From positions 216,228 to 280,227 of the forward strand of contig NZ_JAJEPR010000001.1 in the NCBI RefSeq assembly GCF_020686945.1: 64,000 nucleotides of DNA, written 5' to 3'. Positions 58,425 to 64,000 of this stretch are shown one piece after another; within the stretch, counting starts at the first letter, position 1; every line of letters begins with the position of its first letter. The stretch is from Limivivens faecihominis. Its GTDB lineage: Bacteria > Bacillota > Clostridia > Lachnospirales > Lachnospiraceae. Both the position numbers and the translations under genes were made by a program. Under the pieces are notes generated by a model that worked only from the letters and a program-made list of their open reading frames with translations, was not told where the DNA came from and ran no database searches.

Positions 58425-59996
58425 GTGGAACTTTTGAAGAAAAACATTCATATGAGCCGCCGGAAGGCGTACGGGGAGAACCGGATGACCCTCTCGGAGG
58501 ATTTCAACATTCCCGACAAAAAGCCGGATGCCGCGGGGCTGATCCAGAAGCGGGGCGAGGTGAAGCTGGAGGAGGTACGGACCACGGAAGGCCAGGTGCA
58601 GCTTTCCGGAACTCTGGAGGTACATATCCTGTATGTGTCCGAAGGAGATGAGCGGAGGCTCTGTCGGATCCAGGCGGAATTTCCCTTTGAAGAAAAATTA
58701 CTGCTTCCCGGGGCGGCGGCCGGCGACAGTGTGGATGTGCGGCAGGAGCTGGAGGATCTCAAAGTAAGGCTTATCAATTCTAGGAAATTCAGTGTGCAGG
58801 CCCTGATTTCCTTTGAGGCGGAGCTGGAAGAGCTCTACGATGTGCAGGCGGGAGTCGAGCTTCACGGGGAAGCCTCGATCAGCACGAGAAGCACGCGGGT
58901 GACGCCCATTTCCCTGGCAGTCCGGAACAAAGACATCATCCGGGTGAAGGAGGAACTTTCCCTTCCATCCAGCAAGCCCAACATCGGCGAGATTCTGTGG
59001 GACAGCGTGGAGCTTCGGGGCGCGGATGTGCGGGTTCAGGAAGGGTCTCTGGATATCAGGGGCGAACTTTTCCTCTTCCTTCTCTATGAGGCGGACGGGG
59101 AGAAAAAGTCCCGGGAGTGGATGGAGGCTTCGCTTCCCTTCCAGCAGAGTCTGGAGTGCTCCGGCGCGAGTCCGAGGCAGCTTCCGGATGTGGAGGTTTC
59201 GCTTCTGAGCGTTCATCTGGAGGCTGTTCCCGACTACGACGGGGAAGAGCGGAACATCCAGGCGGAGGCGGTCCTGAACGTTAACATCCGCCTCTACGAG
59301 GAAGACACGGTGGAGATTTTAAAAGATGTCTACACCCCGGAAAAGGAGCTGCTTCCGGTCTGCCGGGAGGAGGCCTACGAGAGCTTGGCCATCCGAAATT
59401 TCTCCAAATGCCGGGCAGTTGACCGGATCCGGATGAATCCGGAGGCCCCGCGGATGCTTCAGTTCTGCCACAGTAAGGGGGAGGTCCGGATTGATGAAGC
59501 CTGGATGACGGATCAGGGCATCCAGGTGGAGGGAGCCGTGGAGGTCTCGATTCTCTATGTGACTTCCGACGACAGTATGCCCTTCGCGGTCATGGAAGGA
59601 GATGTGCCTTTTTCTCATCTGATCGAGGTGGAAAACGCCGGAGGAAACTGTCGCTTCAGCCTCCACGCCGGTCTGGAACAGCTCTCCGCCGCCATGATCG
59701 ACAGCGAGGAGATCGAGGTGAAGGCCGGGGTCAGTCTCAATGCTTTCGTGGCCCGGGAGGAGAAGGGCTTTTTCCTGACAGACGTTCAGGAAAAAGAGCT
59801 GGATCTCGCCAGAATCCAGGAAATGCCGGGTATTGTGGGGTATCTTGTCCAGGAGGGCGACACGCTCTGGGACATCGCGCGCTCCTGCCTCACGACGCCG
59901 GAAAAAATCCGTGAGTGGAACCATCTGGAGACAGAGGAAGCCATGCCGGGAACCCGTCTCATCATTCTGAAAAATATCCCTGTTCAGAGGTCTTGA
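58425..59996 (+). CDS. SPOCS (DUF3794)-LysM spore protein, SipL-like
   Basis: 523 aa with three SPOCS domains (each with a strand pattern like GTLEVHILYVSEGDERRLCRIQAEFPFEEKL; others near residues 170-300 and 330-450) and a C-terminal LysM domain (GYLVQEGDTLWDIARSC, NHLETEEAMPGTRLIIL). SipL of C. difficile, with the same order, anchors the SpoIVA basement layer of the spore coat. The GTG at 58425 has GGGGAGG before it. Strong evidence that the organism sporulates. A sigma-E-like promoter precedes it. Confidence 0.85.
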   Translation: MELLKKNIHMSRRKAYGENRMTLSEDFNIPDKKPDAAGLIQKRGEVKLEEVRTTEGQVQLSGTLEVHILYVSEGDERRLCRIQAEFPFEEKLLLPGAAAGDSVDVRQELEDLKVRLINSRKFSVQALISFEAELEELYDVQAGVELHGEASISTRSTRVTPISLAVRNKDIIRVKEELSLPSSKPNIGEILWDSVELRGADVRVQEGSLDIRGELFLFLLYEADGEKKSREWMEASLPFQQSLECSGASPRQLPDVEVSLLSVHLEAVPDYDGEERNIQAEAVLNVNIRLYEEDTVEILKDVYTPEKELLPVCREEAYESLAIRNFSKCRAVDRIRMNPEAPRMLQFCHSKGEVRIDEAWMTDQGIQVEGAVEVSILYVTSDDSMPFAVMEGDVPFSHLIEVENAGGNCRFSLHAGLEQLSAAMIDSEEIEVKAGVSLNAFVAREEKGFFLTDVQEKELDLARIQEMPGIVGYLVQEGDTLWDIARSCLTTPEKIREWNHLETEEAMPGTRLIILKNIPVQRS

Positions 59997-60021
59997 CTCT
60001 GAGAAGAACTTCCATTATATT
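59993..60021 (+). promoter_or_regulatory. Promoter of the GH32 / LTA-synthase-like operon
   Basis: TTGACT, 17 bp, TATATT; starts inside the stop codon of the spore gene. A GGCGGCGC/GCGCTGCC stem follows in the leader before the ribosome site. Confidence 0.75.
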
Positions 60022-60082
60022 GGTATCAATGGGCGGCGCGTCCGGTAAGGAGGCGCTGCCGTTTGTGTGGAGGAAAAGGCAT

Positions 60083-61543
60083 ATGAGTACATTATTAGAG
60101 AAGGCGAGACAACAGGAAAAACGTGCCCTGGAGAAAGCAAAGGAGGGCGGTGTTCCCCGGCCGGCGGTTCATTTTACGAATCCCGTGGGCTGGATGAACG
60201 ATCCCAACGGTTTTTCCGATTATAAAGGAGAGCATCATCTCTTTTTCCAGTATTACCCCTACGAAACCCGGTGGAACAGCATGCACTGGGGTCATGCGAA
60301 GAGCAGCGATTTTCTCCATTGGGAGTATCTGCCCGCAGCCATGGCTCCGGATCAGGACTATGACGATTTCGGCGTTTTCTCCGGAAGCGCCATTGTAAAA
60401 GACGGAAAGCAGTATCTGCTCTACACGGGCGTGAAAATTATCGGCGGCGAGGAACATCAGACCCAGTGCCTGGCTGTGGGAGACGGCCTGAATTACGAGA
60501 AAGCTCCGGAAAATCCGGTGATTCCGGCCTCCCTTCTGCCGGAAGGCTACGATCAGAGGAATTTCAGAGACCCCAAGGTCTGGAAGGACGGAAATCTTTA
60601 CTATGTGATTGTCGGCTGCTGTGCGGAGGAAAACGGCGGAGAGGCAGCTCTTTTCAGCTCCGTGGATCTTAGGAACTGGAAGTTCGAGACGATTCTGGAC
60701 AAGAGTTACGGGAAGCTCGGCATCATGTGGGAGTGCCCGGATTTCTTCCCGCTGGGAGATAAGTGGATTCTGACAGTTTCTCCCATTGGAATGGAGGCGG
60801 AAGGCCTGGAATTTCACCCGGGAAATAACTGCATTGTCCTCACCGGGACCTATGATCCGAAAACAATGAAGTTTGAACGGGAGACAGCCAGAAGCCTTGA
60901 TTACGGTCTGGATTTCTACGCGCCCCAGACCATGGAAACGGCGGATGGCCGAAGAGTTATCATCGGTTGGATGCAGTCCTGCGAGAAGGCTTTCCTGCCG
61001 GAGGGCTTCCCCTGGTGCGGCATCTTAAGCATCCCGAGAGAGCTGTTTCTGGAAAATGGCCGTCTCTGCCAGCGCCCGGTACGGGAACTGGAAAATTACC
61101 TGAAGGAAAAAGCCGTGTATACAGACGTTTCCATCGGGAAAAAACAGGCGCTGACCTGTATACAGGGCAGAATGATCGATCTTTCTGTCACGGTAAAGGG
61201 AAAAGCTTACGATAAATGGACGCTTTACCTGGCGGCGGGAGAGAAGCATTACAGTACGATCACCTACGACCGGAAAGCGGAGGTTCTTACTTTTGACCGG
61301 ACTTACTCCGGCGTTCACTGGAATATCGTCCACAACCGGAGTATGGCGGTGAAAGCGGAGGAGGAACTTTCTCTTCGGATTCTGATGGACCGTTATACGG
61401 TGGAGATTTTTGCTGAGGGCGGAGCGAAGGTCTTTTCAGCCCTCATCTATACGGAAAACGAGGCGGAAGGCATCTTCTTTGAAAGCGACGGCGAGGCCGT
61501 CATGGATGTGACTGCCAAAGAGATTGTTTTGGAGGAAAAATAA
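60083..61543 (+). CDS. GH32 beta-fructofuranosidase / sucrose-6-phosphate hydrolase
   Basis: 486 aa, hydrolyses sucrose, sucrose 6-phosphate or fructo-oligosaccharides inside the cell. Nucleophile D40 in GWMNDPNG, D163 in FRDPKVW, acid/base E217 in WECPDFF; a C-terminal beta-sandwich (SLRILMDRYTVEIFAEGGAKVFSALIY) completes the family. ATG at 60083 with GGAGGAAAAGG before it; the longer frame covers the promoter. No PTS or scrK gene nearby, so free sucrose or fructan oligosaccharide is open. Confidence 0.93.
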   Translation: MSTLLEKARQQEKRALEKAKEGGVPRPAVHFTNPVGWMNDPNGFSDYKGEHHLFFQYYPYETRWNSMHWGHAKSSDFLHWEYLPAAMAPDQDYDDFGVFSGSAIVKDGKQYLLYTGVKIIGGEEHQTQCLAVGDGLNYEKAPENPVIPASLLPEGYDQRNFRDPKVWKDGNLYYVIVGCCAEENGGEAALFSSVDLRNWKFETILDKSYGKLGIMWECPDFFPLGDKWILTVSPIGMEAEGLEFHPGNNCIVLTGTYDPKTMKFERETARSLDYGLDFYAPQTMETADGRRVIIGWMQSCEKAFLPEGFPWCGILSIPRELFLENGRLCQRPVRELENYLKEKAVYTDVSIGKKQALTCIQGRMIDLSVTVKGKAYDKWTLYLAAGEKHYSTITYDRKAEVLTFDRTYSGVHWNIVHNRSMAVKAEEELSLRILMDRYTVEIFAEGGAKVFSALIYTENEAEGIFFESDGEAVMDVTAKEIVLEEK

Positions 61544-61553
61544 GATACCTGTT

Positions 61554-63584
61554 ATGAAAAAATTACATAAAAAGTTGCCTTTTAAAAAGGTGCGTCTGCC
61601 GGAAAATCCGGCGATCCTGCTTCCGCTCCATGCGGTGGTGACAGTGCTGGTCGTCGAGAGCATCTGCCGCCATTCCCTGATCGCCGGGATTCTGTTCCTT
61701 TTTCAGCACCCCTACTCCTTTCTGGTCAATGCGCTGATCGTGGGCTGTAGCTATTCCCTGGCTCTGCTGTTTAGGAAACAGAAGAGCCTTCTGGTTCTGT
61801 TTACGCTTTTCTGGCTGACTCTGGGAATCATCAACGGTGTGATCCTGATCTTCCGGGTGACGCCTTTTACCAGCAGCGATCTTCTGCTCCTGAAGGATGG
61901 CGTAAACGTGGCCTCGAAATATTTAAGCCTTCTGGTCCTGGCTGCCCTGGTGGCCCTTCTGGTACTGGTCATCGTCGTGCTGGCGGTGCTGGCTTTCCGT
62001 ATTCCGGCGGTGAAAAAAAGACCGAAACTTCCGTATTCCGTGACGGCGATTCTCTGCACCTTCCTGGCTGCCTGGGGACTCATTTTTGTCGGACAGAAGA
62101 CGGAGCTTCTGGAGACGAAATTCCGGGAACTTTCCCAGTCCTATAAGAGAAATGGTTTCCTTTACTGCTTTGGCGCCAGCCTCATCGACGTGGGCATCAG
62201 CCGGCCGGAGGAGTATTCCACCGAGGCCATCGAGGGGCTGACGGACGAAGCTCTGGGAGACGGGGAAGTGTTTGATTCCAACCGGCCGAATATTGTGGTC
62301 GTTCAGCTGGAATCCTTCTTCGATGTGAACCGTTTGAAAGACCTTGAATTTTCCGAAAATCCCCTGCCGAATTTCACGCAGCTTTCCGAGAGATGCGCTT
62401 CCGGTTTCTTAAGTGTACCGGTCATCGGCGCGGGAACCGTAAACTCAGAGTTTGAGATGCTCACCGGCATGAACATCGATGATTTTGGCATCGGCGAGTA
62501 CCCCTACAAAACGGTTTTGAAGGAAAAAACCTGCGAATCTCTGGCCTACAACCTGAAATCCTACGGTTACAAAGCCTATGCGATCCACGACCATGAGGGA
62601 AGCTTTTATGAGCGGAATCTGGTTTACCCGAATCTGGGCTTTGACGTGTTTGATTCTGTGGAGTATATGTGGCCCGAGGATTACACTGCGATGGAATGCT
62701 CCAAGGATTCCGTGCTGACAGGTGAGATTGAGAAGGCCTTAAGCGCCACAGCGGAAAAAGATTTCGTTTTCGCGGTTGCTGTGCAGTCTCATGGAAGTTA
62801 TCCTTCCGAGCCGGATGTCGAATACGAGCATCATGTGACTGCCACCAGCAGTGTGATAGAGGACGAGAATTATCTGAACCAGATCAATTATTACGCGAAT
62901 CAGATCTACGAAGTGGACCAGTTTGTGGGAGATCTCTGGAACATGCTCCGGAAACGGCGGGAGCCCACGATCCTCATTATGTACGGGGATCACTGCCCGA
63001 GCCTGGATCTTACCGATGATATGCTGAAATCCGGAACGATCTATGACACCTGCTATTTCATCTGGAACAACACGGGCCTCACTTTTGACGGCGGAGACCG
63101 GGAGGCCTATGAGGTGGGGGCTGAGGTGCTTTCCGCTCTCGGCATCACGGACGGAGTTGTGAACGCCTATCACCAGAACGGCCAGAAGCAGATGGCGGAG
63201 GGGAGTCTGACAGAAGAAGATTACCTGGCAAAATTAAAGGAGCTGGAGTATGACATTCTCTACGGAGATCAGATCTGCTATGGCGGCGAGAATCCCTATT
63301 ACCCCTCAAATATGACGATGGGCCTGTCGCCGGTGCAGCTGGATGCTGTGAACGTGACCTACGACCATGTCATGAAGGTTCGGGGCGAAAACTTCACGCG
63401 CTACAGTGTGGTCCATATGGGAGATGAAAAAATGGACACCCTTTACCTGGATCCTGAGACTCTGGTGGTTCCCGAGGCGGCACCAGAGGACGGCACCCTG
63501 ATTACGGTTTCTCAGGCAGAACTGAGCACGACGGTACCGTACCGGTATGTGGCGGCTTCTGAGGAAACAGAGGAAAAGAAATAA
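61554..63584 (+). CDS. LTA-synthase-family membrane phosphoglycerol transferase
   Basis: 676 aa: five membrane helices in the first 185 residues, then an extracellular alkaline-phosphatase-like domain. Nucleophile T295 in GAGTVNSEFEMLTGMN, metal ligands in VVVQLESFFD and IMYGDHCPSLD, QSHGSYPSEPD. The family transfers glycerol phosphate from phosphatidylglycerol to glycolipid-anchored polymer; modification of other surface glycans is an alternative. ATG at 61554 is 10 bp after the GH32 stop; the ribosome site GGAGG lies a little far, so translation may be coupled. TTG at 61524 is an alternative start. Confidence 0.9.
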   Translation: MKKLHKKLPFKKVRLPENPAILLPLHAVVTVLVVESICRHSLIAGILFLFQHPYSFLVNALIVGCSYSLALLFRKQKSLLVLFTLFWLTLGIINGVILIFRVTPFTSSDLLLLKDGVNVASKYLSLLVLAALVALLVLVIVVLAVLAFRIPAVKKRPKLPYSVTAILCTFLAAWGLIFVGQKTELLETKFRELSQSYKRNGFLYCFGASLIDVGISRPEEYSTEAIEGLTDEALGDGEVFDSNRPNIVVVQLESFFDVNRLKDLEFSENPLPNFTQLSERCASGFLSVPVIGAGTVNSEFEMLTGMNIDDFGIGEYPYKTVLKEKTCESLAYNLKSYGYKAYAIHDHEGSFYERNLVYPNLGFDVFDSVEYMWPEDYTAMECSKDSVLTGEIEKALSATAEKDFVFAVAVQSHGSYPSEPDVEYEHHVTATSSVIEDENYLNQINYYANQIYEVDQFVGDLWNMLRKRREPTILIMYGDHCPSLDLTDDMLKSGTIYDTCYFIWNNTGLTFDGGDREAYEVGAEVLSALGITDGVVNAYHQNGQKQMAEGSLTEEDYLAKLKELEYDILYGDQICYGGENPYYPSNMTMGLSPVQLDAVNVTYDHVMKVRGENFTRYSVVHMGDEKMDTLYLDPETLVVPEAAPEDGTLITVSQAELSTTVPYRYVAASEETEEKK

Positions 63585-63587
63585 GGC

Positions 63588-63634
63588 AAAAAAGTGACTT
63601 TCGAAGCGAAAAGGCTTTCGGAAGTCATTTTTTT
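63588..63634 (+). terminator. Terminator after the LTA-synthase-like gene
   Basis: AAAAAAGTGACTT...AAGTCATTTTTTT with inner TCG/CGA-type pairing. No gene lies in 63585-64000; beyond this hairpin the region is built from the repeats below. Confidence 0.85.
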
Positions 63635-63725
63635 GAAAAATCTTTCGTTTTTGGACCGAAAAATGTCATTTTCTTGGAGATGAAAGTCTTGAATTTGTCT
63701 GGTGTATCATATAGAATATAATGAT

Positions 63726-63755
63726 ATGAGTGTCAAAAGGTCTTTTGACACTCAT
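63726..63755. repeat. Hairpin of the GTCAAAAG-CTTTTGAC type
   Basis: Perfect 14-bp arms (ATGAGTGTCAAAAG) around two bases, next to R2 copy b. Same core as at 15012 and 63937. Confidence 0.75.
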
Positions 63756-63763
63756 TTGATACC

Positions 63764-63925
63764 CGGATTGCTACGCTGCTACGCAGCTTCCGCAATCCTC
63801 CAAATATTCGAAATCCGTTGATTTACTGCGTAAATCGCTACTTTCTCATATTTGGCGTGTCCCAAGTTCAAAAGCCTTATCGTGCAAGCACGAACAGCTT
63901 TTTGACCTTTTGACACTGGTATCAT
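63764..63925 (-). repeat. Repeat R2, copy b
   Basis: Reverse-orientation 162-bp copy of the element at 6499-6660. Stems are kept by paired changes: CCTGC/GCAGG becomes CGTGC/GCACG, and AATTGC/GCAATT becomes GATTGC/GCAATC. GATTTAC/GTAAATC is unchanged. Confidence 0.85.
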
Positions 63926-63930
63926 ATGAT

Positions 63931-63960
63931 GTTGGGGTCAAAAGGTCTTTTGCCCCCAAC
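63931..63960. repeat. Second GTCAAAAG-type hairpin
   Basis: GTTGGGG(T)CAAAAG pairs with CTTTTG(C)CCCCAAC, one mismatch. It separates R2 copies b and c. Confidence 0.7.
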
Positions 63961-63965
63961 TGATG

Positions 63966-64000
63966 CCTACGAATTGCTCCGCTGCAAAGCAGCTCCCGCA
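63966..64000 (-). repeat. Repeat R2, copy c, cut by the window end
   Basis: The last 35 bases match the terminal hairpin of R2 (GGAGCAATTCG and GGGAGCTGC on the minus strand), so a third copy continues beyond the window in tandem with copy b. Confidence 0.7.

Noticed and set aside
63585..64000. CRISPR array at the right end
   Set aside because: Repeats are long, diverged and in mixed hairpin arrangement, with no regular 30-bp repeat/spacer unit or cas genes.

Overview
The window reads as a chromosomal segment of a Gram-positive, spore-forming gut Firmicute, most likely a Lachnospiraceae-type Clostridium relative. The basis is AGGAGG-like ribosome sites, many intrinsic terminators, ABC sugar importers without their own ATPase, a SPOCS-LysM spore protein, an LTA-synthase-like enzyme, and many cytoplasmic glycosidases. 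No rRNA, tRNA, CRISPR array, prophage or complete insertion sequence was recognised. Species assignment is inference; the gene families are read directly.

Layout. 0-5.2 kb: the 3' part of ftsH, a GH13 alpha-glucan hydrolase behind two operator-like palindromes, and a split ThrE-type exporter. 5.3-22.6 kb: a glycan locus with a LacI regulator, an ABC importer, an MBL-fold hydrolase, GH43, GH2 beta-mannosidase, GH1, an uncharacterised P-loop kinase, GH38 alpha-mannosidase and, on the other strand, GH29 fucosidase. Copies of a LacI-like operator core (AAAACGATTT or close) lie at four promoters or leaders. Two structured leader RNAs sit at 16.5-17.3 kb. 22.9-39.4 kb: a very large multidomain signalling protein that has lost its kinase ATPase domain, an Hpt protein, a membrane-bound AraC regulator, a second ABC importer, then GH110, GH109 and a GH2 beta-galactosidase. 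By family these can remove the blood-group B and A determinants and the galactose beneath. None carries a signal peptide, which suggests oligosaccharides are imported before trimming.

39.4-54.5 kb is mostly housekeeping: a receiver-domain remnant, two two-component systems, cysE (behind an attenuator-like terminator), cdd, a MarR regulator with its operator, a YitT protein, an aspartate aminotransferase, an L,D-transpeptidase, ddl-murF and an acyltransferase. 54.9-63.6 kb holds pabA-pabB-pabC, a PrcB-like lipoprotein, the SPOCS-LysM protein behind a sigma-E-like promoter, GH32 and the LTA-synthase-like protein.

Two dispersed repeat families were found by eye. R1 is about 143 bp with 16-bp terminal inverted repeats and has two copies. 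R2 is 162 bp, with two full copies, one truncated by the window end and one hairpin fragment; its stems show compensatory base changes.
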